From NCBI GenBank assembly GCA_033439795.1, contig JAUTDP010000016.1, forward strand, positions 310,001 through 374,000: 64,000 nt of DNA, read 5' to 3'. A program made the position numbers and the translations under genes. Numbering within the stretch: the stretch's first letter is position 1; each line of letters begins with the position of its first letter. The notes beneath the pieces were generated by a model. The model did no database searches and had not been told where the DNA came from. It saw only the letters and a list, made by a program, of their open reading frames with translations. Source of the stretch: Sordaria brevicollis (taxonomy: Eukaryota > Ascomycota > Sordariomycetes > Sordariales > Sordariaceae). This document shows positions 1 through 11,401 of this stretch, one piece after another.

Positions 1-36
1 ATTTCGCCGGAATATACATATACGGTGTTCCACCAG

Positions 37-38
<2 letters not shown>

Positions 39-71
<33 letters not shown>
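39..71. repeat. poly-A homopolymer (33 A)
   Basis: An uninterrupted run of 33 adenines. It could be the tail of a retroposed element, but no coding or SINE body is visible in the 38 bases to its left, so its origin is open. Homopolymers of this length are prone to assembly error. Confidence 0.9.
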
Positions 72-72
<1 letters not shown>

Positions 73-2345
73 AGAGAGCGCGGCGGTACAACCTTCGTTG
101 CGCCTGATATGGTTACCCTACTAGGTATGTGTCACCAGCTGAGACCACAAGTCAGCGAGGGTCACCCAGGCGTTTATGGAGGGGACTCTTCCATATCGTG
201 GGTTCTCTCTAAAGATCTTACCTACTCCGTCCAACAAGACCAAACTTGGCACGAACTCGAGACCGGGCAAGGGTCAACAAGATAAAGTTCGTCAGTCACA
301 ACCTTGGGCTTTGTCCGTGTCCGCGTTAGTCGGGACGTGACCCAAAATGCTGTTGTTTGAACCAACTTGGGTACAGAACACACAAACACCCCTACGACTA
401 TTAGTACCTAGGTAGGTAGTGTTCTAGTCATGCCCGCTCCGGGTCAAGCTTGATTCAATCTCGTCGGATGGGGCTTTGCGATGTCCTCCTCTTTACACCA
501 TGTTATTGTCCCACACATAACCCACACATTGACAGATGTCATGCAGCCCAACTAGTACCATGTATGGCAACGCTCCAATCGAAAAGCACTATAGGTGGTT
601 GTAATGGTTGTTTGTGTCACCAATCTGTCTTCCCGTCCTCACAAAGAGTTAATGCTGCACGAGTGGCAGATGTCGGAATACCTAAGGTACCTCTAGTCTA
701 CGCACCCACGCTCGCCACGTTCTACATAAAGGCGAGGCTTGCTCGGGCAGGCAGAGGAGCTCTTGCTCGCCAATATGAATGACTGCTGGCTCTGGATGAT
801 GTCACTCTTTACGGCAGCGAGTGAAGATTGAGTGTTGCGAAGAGGTGTCGTCCGGCCTTCCTTCCCCCCTGCCGACGCTGCCGTACTCTTAGTAAGCTGC
901 TTCCTCTGGGTTGCGTATTCTTCTGAGGCGCAGCTCGACATCTGTCGGCAATTTTTCGAGGGCTTATGGGGGAATAAAAGGCGAGAAAAAAACCCGACTC
1001 CATGGTCATGGAATGCAATGCGGAGCTAACGGTGATGTGAGAGCAGGACACTAAGGACATGTGGTACACACGCCAGTTTTACGAGCCCAGAGCCCATCAA
1101 ATCCGGAGCACAACATGGAGCTTTCCAGTCTGGCGGCCGCCGGGACCGCCAACATAAAAGCCAGCAAGTTACGAAAAGTGATATGTGCAACAGTGACATG
1201 CAATGCTGTTCCTTACCCCAACTCAAGAAAGAGGTGGGAGAACTACCCAGGGAGGCCAGGCGGCTGGGCGGCTATTCGAAACAACTGTACCCTCCCACCC
1301 TTGCACATGGACAGGTCTGAACAAAGAACAAAGAAGAAGCGGCGGGGGTTAGTGACAAGGCGGGTGAGGACAGCTGATCGCTAACACATCTCATGCTGGT
1401 CACTATTCCATTGTTCGCTTGATAAGGTAGTGACTGCCGACCTGCAACCAAGGCGGTTAACAATCTAGAGAGTGCATGATGCTATGCCTGTTATCCTACC
1501 TACCAGTGAGGTGGTACCAGTGGAAGATGTCTAGAAGAGTTGAGCGGGAGGTAGGTAGGTAGGTACCTCTAGGTGGTCAGAAATTCTTGGCCTACTTGGT
1601 ACCTCCCGTCCTCCTTTCTTTTACGCTGCTTTACTGTCACTCAAGATCAGCAGTGATAACGGTAACATGGGACATGGAGAATGTGATAGAGACGAGGGTG
1701 ATATCTCCGAACGTTGAGGCTGAATTGTTTCCCCCAGAACACAAACTTTGTGCTAGATAGACCCTTGATGGGAAAACGATGTAACTCAAGCCCATGGAAC
1801 ACTAACCCGGCCGGCGTACGAGCAGAAGAAGTCTGCTGGGTAGCTTTGCCGATGCGCCGAAAACGATATCCCATTCGCGGCTTCCTGCCGAGTGATGAGT
1901 GGCGGGCTGGCGCAACCGTTCAGTTGTTCATATGGGTACGTTAAGCGCTGGTAAACAAAAACGTTGGTGCATGTCTTGTTGCTCGCGTGCAGCTTTTCCC
2001 TTTGTTTCGTTCGAAAAGATTGGGCATTGAGGTCAAGGAGGTTCTCTCCGGCGAACCGACTTGTTGTTGATCAGCAGCGAGCCTCACGAGGTTCTTACCT
2101 GGTGAGATATATGAAAGAGAGGCCATCCCAAGATGCAGCTGACTTGACTTTCGCTTGTTGGTCGTCGTCGTCGTATTAGTCCCTTTCACTCCTTTGGTCT
2201 CCATCCAGCTGTCTTCTAGGTGAAGCCTTCTCTTCTCTTCTTTTCGACGGCTGGCCCGTTCTTCCTAATATCTTCTTTCTTCTTGCTTGCCATCCCTCAT
2301 CACCATTATACACACTCTCCAGTATACGAGCTTAACACCGACAAA
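72..2345. other. intergenic, no gene seen
   Basis: All open frames are short, overlap one another on both strands and lack recognisable domains or credible splice chains. Several copies of a GGTACCTCTAG-like motif are present (about 406-419, 684-695, 1548-1577). A pyrimidine-rich stretch at about 2215-2290 precedes the next gene and may be its promoter or 5' UTR. Confidence 0.6.
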
Positions 2346-2921
2346 ATGCCACGAGCATACCAATCCCTCGCCGGCATCGCCCACATGCCCTTACCCGAGC
2401 CATCCACCACAAGAACGAGGATAACAACAACAACAACAACAAAAATGACTACCACGACAACAGCCAACAGCAGCACAAGTACGACAACTACAGCCGCCAA
2501 ACCAAAACTCACCGTCACCACCCTAACATCCTACCTCGCCCAACTCGAGCAGGGCTCCATCACCCCCGTCCCAGACGCCGGAGACATGGAACCCAGTTCC
2601 ACCATCGCAGAGTGCGGCGAAACCACCCCCACGCTAGACTACAACGACGGGGATCTATCAGCTGCTGCTCGTATGGAGCGGGTATTCGGCAGTATCCTGA
2701 GACAGGAACAGGAGGATGCTAGCCAGGGAGCCGGAGAAGACGCAGATCTCGAAAAGGAAGCAAAAGCCGAAGCGAAGAATGCAGAGTCATCCACCCCCAC
2801 GTCGCCACCTACCCGTACCCTCAGCAACAACAACAATGAAAGTCAAAATAACGACAACAACGCCATTGACGACAGCGATAGCAGCAAAGAATTCAATAAA
2901 AAATGCCACGATGAGCCATGA
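2346..2921 (+). CDS. hypothetical Thr-rich acidic protein
   Basis: Single-exon frame of 191 residues. The frame opens upstream at 2220, but the ATG at 2346 was chosen because its context (GACAAAATGCC) suits a fungal start and the upstream extension translates a CT-rich leader. Residues 20-55 are a Thr/Ser-rich low-complexity tract. A central segment (about 58-75, TLTSYLAQLEQGSITPVP) looks ordered, an acidic/Ala/Lys-rich helix-like region follows at about 110-145, and the tail is Asn/Asp/Ser-rich. No domain is recognised. Low-complexity hypothetical proteins of this type are common in filamentous fungi; cellular role unknown. Confidence 0.5.
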   Translation: MPRAYQSLAGIAHMPLPEPSTTRTRITTTTTTKMTTTTTANSSTSTTTTAAKPKLTVTTLTSYLAQLEQGSITPVPDAGDMEPSSTIAECGETTPTLDYNDGDLSAAARMERVFGSILRQEQEDASQGAGEDADLEKEAKAEAKNAESSTPTSPPTRTLSNNNNESQNNDNNAIDDSDSSKEFNKKCHDEP

Positions 2922-2954
2922 CACCACAACCGCAGGCACACACACGACACATCC

Positions 2955-3299
2955 CTAGAGGTACTTCACCAGAAGAGCGAAACCCAAAACCGCAAGAACG
3001 GGTATCAGATCCGAAGATAGGGGGAATGGCAACTGGTGGCACGGGGCTTGGTTCACACTAGGAGTCCATGACTGTGTTACCGGTGCTAGTTCCGAAGAAA
3101 GGTTGATCGTGGGGTAAATGTTTTCGCTGTTGTTTGTGCGGTAAGAGGGGGATTGAATCCGTGATTGTTGAGGAGGAGTCATGGAACAAGTAGCTTTTTT
3201 TGGCAGGTGGTATGCGGTGAGGATGTTATGCTGGCGCATCGAGACGGGTTCATGTTGTTTTACCTCTGCATGGAAGAGGTTGGTTGTTTCTGGGTGCAT
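2955..3299 (-). CDS. possible small tail-anchored protein (tentative)
   Basis: An ATG-initiated minus-strand frame of 114 residues ends with a hydrophobic stretch (LIPVLAVLGFALLVKYL) directly before the stop, the form of a C-terminal membrane anchor. The rest is polar and unrecognised. It is convergent with the gene ending at 2921, with only 33 bp between the stops. The frame is short and could be fortuitous, or it could be the last exon of a longer gene whose upstream part lies toward the AT-rich block. Listed because of the tail-anchor pattern only. Confidence 0.22.
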   Translation of the reverse strand: MHPETTNLFHAEVKQHEPVSMRQHNILTAYHLPKKATCSMTPPQQSRIQSPSYRTNNSENIYPTINLSSELAPVTQSWTPSVNQAPCHQLPFPLSSDLIPVLAVLGFALLVKYL

Positions 3300-3399
3300 T
3301 GTAAGTGTTAGCTGATAAAGTATCGGTGCGATGGAAAATCGGTCGATCGGAAGGAGGGGATGGGAAATTTCGAACCTGCTAATAATGTGTCATATGCAT

Positions 3400-6310
3400 T
3401 ATCCTGCGAACATTACCGTAGAAACTCGACAAACTGGTAAACCTCTAATATAGGAAAATCAGGGTACTCTGCCAGACAGTAGGCACAGGGTACACTATAC
3501 CTAATATGCTCATCTAGCGCCTATTTTCAACGCAAATCTATACAAATAGTATCAACTACTATTACGCTACCTTATACCCTATTCCTCCCCTCTCTTCTCC
3601 CTTATTTTTAGTTTTCTTAATATTATTACCCTCGTCGTCGTTAATTAAACAATACGGTCGCAATAACTCCCCCTCAATTTAACGCGGCCGTTTAAACGCC
3701 CCCTTCCCAATTAGAGCGCGCTAAAAATCGCCAAAGTCCAGCGGCTAAACCCCACCATTTACGTAAAGTTATACGCGAGCGACCGTTTAAACGAATATAA
3801 CGTTTTTATTTATAATATAAGAAATTATAAATTAATAATAGAGAAGAGGAGAAGAGAGGAGGGTTTAATATTAATATTTAATAAATTATCGCTTACTTTA
3901 CTTAAATTACCGTTAATTATAACCGTAACTACTTATAGTACTATATTTAATAAAATAATACGCGCTACTACAATAGTATTTACAATATTACCTATAATAA
4001 AGCTGAATAATTCTTTAAAATATTAACGATAACGATATTTAATTAATAAGTAGATTAGGACTATATATTATTAAAGCTAATAAAAAATAATAAAGCAATA
4101 TAACCAAAAATAGAAGGTATACTATATAACGAATTTTGGGAAATGTATAAAAATAATTATATTATTACTATAGGGTAATTTCGCCGCTATTCTCGAACTC
4201 TATTTATTCAAATTTATTTAAAAATTAATTATATATTTACTTTTTTACGTAATTAGTTTAGAAACTTCTTAAATCGATTTTATATTACTTACCGTCGGAT
4301 TACCTATTAAGTATAAAAATTTCCAAAAAAGTTATACGTTAAAATAAACTTATTCCTAAAGTAAGTCCTTTATCATTCTTTTTTCCTTTTAACGAAAAGA
4401 AAACCGGAGGAGACTTAAAGAAATTCGCTAAAGACTTAAAGAAATTCGGAGGAGACCTAGAAATTAATATTTTTATCCTATAGGTATATTAAACGTAATA
4501 ATCAATTTACCGAACTTAGCGAAACTTTTCGATTTCCTCCTTCGTATATCCTCAATTTCGATAAAATCCCTATCCCCTTCGAATTTATCGACGGTTATAC
4601 ATATACGTTCAAAGGTTCCAAAACTATATTAAGAAAAATAGTACGCAGCGGGTAGGGTAAACGATAATATACTTTAATTCTATATATTTAGGCAAATAGA
4701 GGCTAGCGCCTAAAATTAACCATTATTTTCCATAGGGAGGGTAAAATCTATAATAAAGAAAAATACCTCTATATATTAAATATCTCTGTCAAATTTAATA
4801 AATTAATATATTAAAATGAGGAATTACTCTACAATTAATTTAATAAGGAATTTACCCCTATTTTAAGGGAATTAAGAAGGGAGGTTTTAATAGTTATAAA
4901 TATATACCTATCTTATACCTCCAAATTAATTAAAGAAAAGATTAATACAATACCTTATAAAATAATAAGGGTTATAATACTGGGTAGTCTTATTAACCTA
5001 CTCCAACCGTTAAATACTACTATAAATTCTACATTTAAATAAATAATAAAGGATAAAATAGACTAAGCAGCATTAAAATAAAATATCCAATACCCGGATA
5101 AAAAATAATCTATTTTTAATAAAAGGGTATTAATTATATACGTAGTCTCCAAAATCTATTAACGTTTATAAACCGATAAGAAAAAGATTGTTATTAAATT
5201 TTTTAAAAATAACGGTATCTCTATCCTTCCTAACGGTTTAGAAAACTACCTTATTAATATTAAAATTATTAATCGAAATATTATCGTATAAGATAATTAA
5301 GAAACTATTAATAATATCCTTAACGTTAACGAGCTAGATAATATCCCTAAAAATAAGGATAACTTTAATTTGGAATTTAAAATCAATAATAAAGAATATT
5401 AGAGGGTAAAAGAGAGGGTATTCGAAAGGACCTACGAAATAGGGAAAGCTACGTATAATACCCTTACTAATATAGTATTAAAAAATATAATAATAGAAAA
5501 AGGGTTGAATTTAAAAGGTTTTAAAATAAAGAAGGACTACCTAATCTACTTAATTTTATATAATAAAAAATAATAAATAATTTAATAATTAAAATAAATA
5601 TAATAATAATAATAATAATAATAAGTAATATAAATAATAATAATTAAAGCTTATTATTACTCTTATTAGAATCCCTACTTTTAATAAATTCGCCACTATC
5701 GGTTATATAATCCTCCTCCCCCTTTTCCTCCCCCTTTTCGTCGTCCTAGTAACGGAAAGCAATAATAAAACCTTCCTACTAAAACTTTATAGTCTTCAAG
5801 CAATCGTCCTACTTCTTCTAATATTTACTAAAATCTATAATATAATAATAAACCTTAATACCAAATTTAATAAGGTTCTCGATAATTTTATAACTTCGCT
5901 TACGAACCTACCCATAATAAGTATACTTCTCGAAATCTATAAGGCTTAATCCCTCCTTTATATTAGGGGATAATAACATTCGAAGGACAACGAGGTAATT
6001 ACGACCTTCTTTAAATTAGCCAAAGTCGTAAAAGTTATCGATTATATCTAAAAGGAAAAGAACGTTAATATTACCCTTATTTACTCTAAATACCTTATTT
6101 CCTTTATTTATTTACAAATAATAAAGATATACCCAATAAAGATTTTTAGCTTTTCGAAGTATAAAGCTATAACGTTACGTTATACTATATTATAATTAGG
6201 GTTATAATTAGGTTAGGAAATAAGGATAAATAAAATAGGGGTGTTTTAAATAGAAGTACGTACGGTTGAAAGAGGAATAAAAACTATACCCAACTCTCCT
6301 AGCAAAATAA
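3400..6310 (+). mobile_element. RIP-degraded pogo/DDE_1-type DNA transposon
   Basis: An AT-rich block with sharp compositional edges. TpA is abundant and remaining C is mostly in CpG or CpC, as expected after RIP, which changes CpA to TpA. Between about 4101 and 5575 the + strand retains one transposase-like frame. I could not place the terminal repeats or target duplication, so the limits are only where base composition changes. The stretch 5580-6310 holds an (AAT)n patch (about 5593-5640) and AT-rich sequence with no reading I can assign. Confidence 0.75.
4101..5575 (+). pseudogene. relic transposase, pogo/DDE_1 (CENP-B-like) type
   Basis: Read in one frame with no indels, this segment translates as a transposase interrupted only by stops at sites expected to be Gln, Trp or Arg. 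Visible in order: a helix-turn-helix-like part ending in FLNRFYITYRR (from about 4265); a first catalytic block IPIPFEFIDG followed by YTFKGSKT (4566 on), matching the DxxPIPFExxDG...KGxKT block of DDE_1 transposases; and the downstream LQPLNTTIN block (5001-5027), matching the LQPLDxxIN motif of pogo-like enzymes. The 435 bases between the last two blocks keep frame. Stops replacing CAA, CAG, CGA or TGG codons with no frameshift fit RIP rather than neutral decay. The product would be non-functional. Confidence 0.8.
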
Positions 6311-6775
6311 GAAAAATCCCCCGTTGAAAAAAAGAAGGAGAGGAATAGTACTAGGACTTTACTCGACTACCTCCGGACTACTAACATATTGTACTACCTT
6401 AACACATATATATTTATGTGTAGAACAGCGGATATCTACTTCTATAGAATTGTACGTTTCCTGGCAGAAAACCCTTACATTCCACCTAAGTTTGCCTAAG
6501 AGGTTTACCAGTTTGTCGAGTTTCTACGGTACTCCATTGGCTCTGGACCAGTCCGTCCACCTTGATGTATACCGACACCTTTTGCTCTATGTAAGGGTAT
6601 TCCGTCCCTATATCCAAAAGTCCAACACGGAGATCGCAAACCTGCTGCTGCTGCTGTATCCAAAAGATTAAATCCAAACGCTATATCCCGCCCACCATGC
6701 TGTCCCTGAATTTCCATTCCATGCTCATTTAATCCATATCCGATCCATTAGTCCTTCCCATACCTGCCCTCCAAC
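6311..6775. other. intergenic between transposon relic and methyltransferase
   Basis: Base composition returns to normal. A 115-codon + strand frame (6324-6671) has no recognisable features and is probably chance. The interval should contain the 3' UTR of the minus-strand methyltransferase gene. Confidence 0.5.
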
Positions 6776-8398
6776 CTATTGTGGTTTCTGCGCAAACCAA
6801 AAATAATAATTAAAATACCGATGCACCCTCGGATTATCCAGCCCCTTCCTCGCCTCCATCATAATCACCTCCTTCTGCACCTGATCCAGCCCCAACGCAT
6901 CAAACGGTCTTCCCGCCAGCGCCTGCATAATCTCCAGGATCGCCATCTTCTGATACATGCCCACCAGCCTCAACGTCTTATCCTTCGCCCAGACGCCAAT
7001 CGGCACTTTTTTCACCACGCATTGTATGTTGACGAACCCAGCGTTGGCGAGGTATGACCGCAAGATTTTGGGTATGGTGATGTTCATGTTAAACTTGGCG
7101 AAAGCCTGTTGGGTGAGGTCGTAAAGAACCTTGACGGGGTCGTTGGCGGGCATGGTGCCGTCGTCGCAGTGGACTTCGCAGTTTAGTTCTTGGAATTCTA
7201 TCCAGCCGAGGGGTTTTAGGGCGCTGTTGTTAAATCTCTGTCAGCACCCATCCTTTCTCAAAATCGGGGGGAAAAAAAGGACTTACTCATAGGCATGCCG
7301 CAGCACCCCCTCCAAATCCTTCAACACCGTCGCCATAAACCGAAAATGCGCATAATCCACCTCCCCCCTGACCAACCACTCCCTCTCGCAATCATCCACC
7401 AAAAAATCCACATTCGGCGGCACCCACAGCGGCTGGACCGGAGATATATCCATCCCCCTCACCCTCGCCATCGGCCAGCGATCACCGGCGTCGATGGCCC
7501 ATATCCCCGTCCCCGTGCCGATATCCAATATATGCTGGGGGTTCTTCCCGATGGGCGCAAGGGCTAACTGGCCGTCGAGTAGTTCCAAAAGCATGGCGTG
7601 TTTCATGTCTTCGCGGGATAGCTCGGCGTCGTCGTTGGGGATGGGGTACCGGCTGTTTTTGTAGGATTGGTAGCGTCGGCCGTGCTCGTAGGTGTGCGCG
7701 TAGATGGAGGAGGTGGCGGAGGTTGAGCCGGTGGAGCGGGTTTCGTAGCCTTCGGTTAGGGAGAACTCGTCGGAGTCGGAGGGGTCGTCGTGGCCGGCTG
7801 CTTCTATGTTGTTGTCGTGGTGGTGGTGGTGGTGGTCGTGGGTGTGGTTGTTGTCGTGGTCGTTGTCGTGGTGGTGGTGGTGGCCATTGTGCCCGTCATC
7901 GTTGTGCTGGGAGCCATTGTTGTAGGCGCTGGATTTCAATTGCGACGATGATGATGGCGTTGGTTGTTCCTCGTAAGTGGTGGTTGGAGCTAGGAGGGGA
8001 GTTTCGTGTTCTTCTTCTTCTTCTTTTTCTTCTTCTTCTTCTTCTCGTGACGAAGCTTCGGGAACTTGCTGGTGCTGGTAGTGCTGCTGCTGATGTGCAT
8101 CTAACACAGTGTTTGCGCCTTCATCGACGCCCGCTCCCGCTCCCGCCGCCAATGTCTTGACACTGTCTTCTGCACCTAAGTTCTGCGCATTGGACGTCGC
8201 ATTCGCAGTCGCATCGTTCTTCGCCGCCGTTGATGATGACGATGTCACTGGCGTCGCATCGTGCGCTTCTCTGTCTCTGGCGCTGCTGGCGCTTTCTGCA
8301 GCAGCTGCTGCTGCTGGTGTTGGTCGGTCGCTAGAACCCGTCATTCTGGTGGACGAAGTAGTGGAGGGAAAGAATTTGGATCTTAGTAGCGATTTCAT
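6776..8398 (-). CDS. SAM-dependent methyltransferase, LaeA-like
   Basis: Two exons, 8398-7287 and 7223-6776, with a 63-bp intron (donor GTAAGT, acceptor AACAG); protein 519 residues. Residues 1-240 are low complexity: Ala/Ser-rich, Gln/Glu-rich, then a His/Asp/Asn-rich tract at about 165-195. The class I methyltransferase fold starts near 260, with SAM-binding motif I LDIGTGTGIWAI at 291-302 and the acidic loop MDIS shortly after. Exon 2 supplies LGWIEFQELNCEVHCDDGT, typical of the TAM/LaeA-like family. The junction restores that segment exactly, which supports the splice. Family members include the secondary-metabolism regulator LaeA, but most are uncharacterised and the substrate here is unknown. 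Met19 is an alternative start. The 5' flank is a GGAAGGAA-repeat (CT-rich on the gene strand). Confidence 0.88.
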
Positions 8399-8500
8399 TT
8401 AGTTACTTTCGTTGGGGAAGGAAGGAAAAAGATTCAAGAAATAAGAAATGAAACAAGCAAGGAAGGAAGGAAAGGAAGGAAAGGAAGGGAAGCGACGGAT
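8399..8500 (-). promoter_or_regulatory. CT-rich 5' leader of the methyltransferase gene
   Basis: On the gene strand this is a TTCC/TTTCC tandem tract (densest at about 8457-8492) immediately upstream of the start codon. Pyrimidine-rich leaders are common at fungal transcription starts. The assignment rests on position and composition only. Confidence 0.35.
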
Positions 8501-9994
8501 GCGACGATCAATGGAACCGTCCGAGCAGAGATGCAAAGCAAGGAAGGAACGATTCAATTCGGGAGATGGACAGGAGCTGGAAACACCCTGGAGGAAGGGG
8601 CTTCCTTGACAACTTTTTTGTTGGATTACTTAATAAGTAATTCTGGGATTTGTGACTCGGGAATTATTTGCTGCGAGGTATTGCGCTGTATGGTACGCTG
8701 CGATCCGATCTTTTCAGAGCGGAAAACAAGCTTCAATTTTCGTCTCGTCTTCCAGGTCTGTCTCGGGCTGTTCGCTCCGGTATCTCTCTCCTCTTTTTGT
8801 ATCTCAACTTCTGTAACACGAAGACGTCAACTTTTTACACTTCTTCCCTTTTCAATGATCACAACCACATTTTCACCCGTGTTATAATATCAACATCAAA
8901 GAAAGCATCGTGATGATGGAATCCATTCCCCAATACTTCCCAGGGAACCCTCACTATCCCCCGGGCCCCGGGGACTCCATCTCCCCCCGTCCCGTCCGAT
9001 TAAACACCCCATGGCACCACGTGGTATTTTCAACATCCCATCCCATGTCTTCCTGCTAACGAAAAAGTGACGACAGCGGCCCTGCCCGCCCGGCGTCATC
9101 TTCCTTGTCCCGTAGTCCCGTTCAACCTCGTGACTCGTGTTCGTTTTCTTCCTCTTGGTCAGATTCTTATTTCTCCTCCCTTTTTCCTTCTTCCATTCCC
9201 TTTTCTCCTTGAATCGCAACATATGTATTCCTGGTTGATTACTAAAAGAAGAGAGATATAACATCCAATTTTACAAGACAAGGAAAGGTTTCAAAAACGT
9301 GGTAACCTGCAACATATCGCGTGGTACTGTGACATCGGCCAATCCTGATTCCCCAATTGTCCCAGTAACTGCCGATACCGCTTAAAGCGTTAAACCGCTA
9401 GAGCGCGCCAAGCCCAAGCGAAAATCCGCGGATCCCATTTACGATCCTCCCCGATCTCGCGTCAATCGTTTGAAGAATTCCGAAGGTGAAATCCGGAGAT
9501 ACTGGACTCTTCATCATGTCCGAGCTGGACGAAATTTAAGAAGAAACATGGGAACCAGTCAGTTCGGAGATGGAAGAGCAATGTTAACCCGTATTGCAAG
9601 ATCATCTCGAGCGGGTTAGGGTTATCGGTGGTGCAGATCCCATCGGCATCGAATGACCTTTCCAGTTCCCATCCCCTCCTTTCTCGAAAGACAAGCCAAG
9701 CACAAAAGTGCAACACCACGAACAACCTCTGTTTCATCATTTCCATTCCGTCTCACTCCATGTGGGTATAATTCCTTCCCTACCTCCGTCCTCTTTTCCT
9801 CTCCCAGTTTCCTCTCCGCCCGCTCGCTTTCGCTTCCATGTGCCTATCCCGTCATTATGCCATCATGAACCAAATGGCTCATTTCCCACCCGCTTTAACC
9901 TGAATCCCATCCCAACCTACCATGTCCATAAAATATCCCTTACCCTCAAACTCACCTCGGCCACCACCTATCTCGAGTCCGAAAGGGGCACGGC
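8501..9994. other. intergenic, no gene seen
   Basis: Only short overlapping frames without domains or consistent codon use. It separates the start of the methyltransferase gene from the 3' end of the monooxygenase pseudogene. Confidence 0.5.
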
Positions 9995-11401
9995 TCAAAC
10001 ACCCCTCCCATGCCCCTCCCTAGCCATCACCATCCTCTCCACCCCCGTCTCATCCATCGCCAACTCCGCCAACTCCGCCTCCCGCAACGCCTGCAGCGCC
10101 GCTTTTGATCCCCTTTCCACCATATCCTCATCATACCTCCCAACCACCTCCTTCCTATCCGCCGCACTATCCCTCACTTTCAGCAAAGCCTGCACGTAAT
10201 TATGCACATCAGTAACAGCATGCTGAAACCCCTGGCCCCTCAGGATCAACATCGGATGGGCCGCGTCTCCTGCCAGCGTCACTCGTCCGGAGCGGTTATC
10301 GAACGGTTGAGCGATCCAGGTGCCCATCTCGTCGATGAACGCCTTTGTGTGGGTTGAGTCGTCTTCGGGTGTTTGATCGATGAAGGATTGGAATTCGGGT
10401 GAGAGGCCTTGCCAGGATTGTTTGAGGTAGCGGACTGCGGAGGGGCCCTTGCGCGGGATGGAGGGGGTGGAGGAGAGGGAGCCTTTCTAGATTTTGGTCC
10501 AGAAGATTGTGTGATGAAGAGAGAGAGGGGTGTTGGAGGTGTATTGGACTGGGAAGGGTGTTAGCATTCGTTCTCCCGTTCTGGAGGGATCGTTGAGCGC
10601 GGCTCTTTGTGCGTCCGCTATATGAGAATGTGATGTGAGAAACATACCTCCAAATCCACCCACAGCACCTCGACTCATCACCATCGCGGTAACCGGATGT
10701 TTCTCCAGGATTTCTTCACCGTTGACTGATCCGGATAGTCAACGATGCAAGTCCCAATCATGAACCCGCTCCTCATAACCTTTGCCTTGTCCTCTCCACC
10801 CTTCTGATTCTAAAACAAAAACTTTCGAACTTTGGAATTCGCCCCGTCCGTTCCCAAGACGTAATCAGCCCATACCTGCTCTTCGATCCCTCCCTCGCCT
10901 TCCAGAGTGACCTTCACCTTCTCCAGGCTAGACGACTCGGTATCAAGTTTGGTCACTGTCCTTCCCCACTGAATCTCCAGTCCTTCAGCAAGCACATCCC
11001 TTAGCCCTCGTCGAGTGATGCGTCTGCTGCCAGGCACCGCGCTCTTGAAGATCAAATCGCCCGTCTCGCCATTGTACATGGGCAGCGTCCCCGCCCATTC
11101 GTCGAACTCGAGATGAGGGTTGGCGATAGCCTTGTCAAAGCTGGCAAGGACAGAGGGTGGGAGGAGCGAAGAGAAGAGCGGGAGGGCCCAGTGGATTAGG
11201 ATGGTCCAGTCGCGAGGTCGGCAGTTGAGGTGTGGTTCGGAGTCGAAGATTAGGACATGGAAGCCGTGCTAGTGGTTTGTTAGCAGGAGCCTGTGGAAAA
11301 AGAAGCAAGGGCGTACGGACCTGTTTGAGGGCTTGAGCTGCCAGAAGACCTGTCAGGCCGGCGCCGATAATAACGACGGTCGGATCCTTTGATGCCGTCA
11401 T
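9995..11401 (-). pseudogene. FAD-dependent monooxygenase (PHBH-like), inactivated
   Basis: The minus strand encodes a group A flavin monooxygenase. Exon 1 (11401-11321) gives the FAD dinucleotide-binding motif VVIIGAGLTGLLAAQALK. After a 52-bp intron (11320-11269) exon 2 continues with HGFHVLIFDSEP, the conserved LGTDGANSKVRK motif, and further family-like sequence. A second intron (10647-10549, 99 bp) is followed by the FAD ribityl-binding GRVTLAGDAAHPM and RGQGFQHAV motifs, ending at 9995. The frame is broken three times: TAG at 10810-10812, a one-base shift at about 10722-10732, and TAG at 10487-10489. Both TAGs stand where CAG would continue the protein. No intron I can draw removes all three lesions. 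Domain order is otherwise complete, so inactivation looks recent, unless these are sequence errors. Confidence 0.8.

Noticed and set aside
3570..3870. LTR or inverted repeat at the left of the AT-rich block
   Set aside because: Purine/pyrimidine-rich stretches at 3586-3606 and 3839-3863 are weakly complementary, but too short and imperfect to define termini.
6324..6671. 115-codon + strand frame after the pogo relic
   Set aside because: No domain, no good start context, and composition like random sequence.
7723..8160. 145-codon + strand Arg/Gly-rich frame
   Set aside because: Antisense to the low-complexity N-terminus of the methyltransferase.
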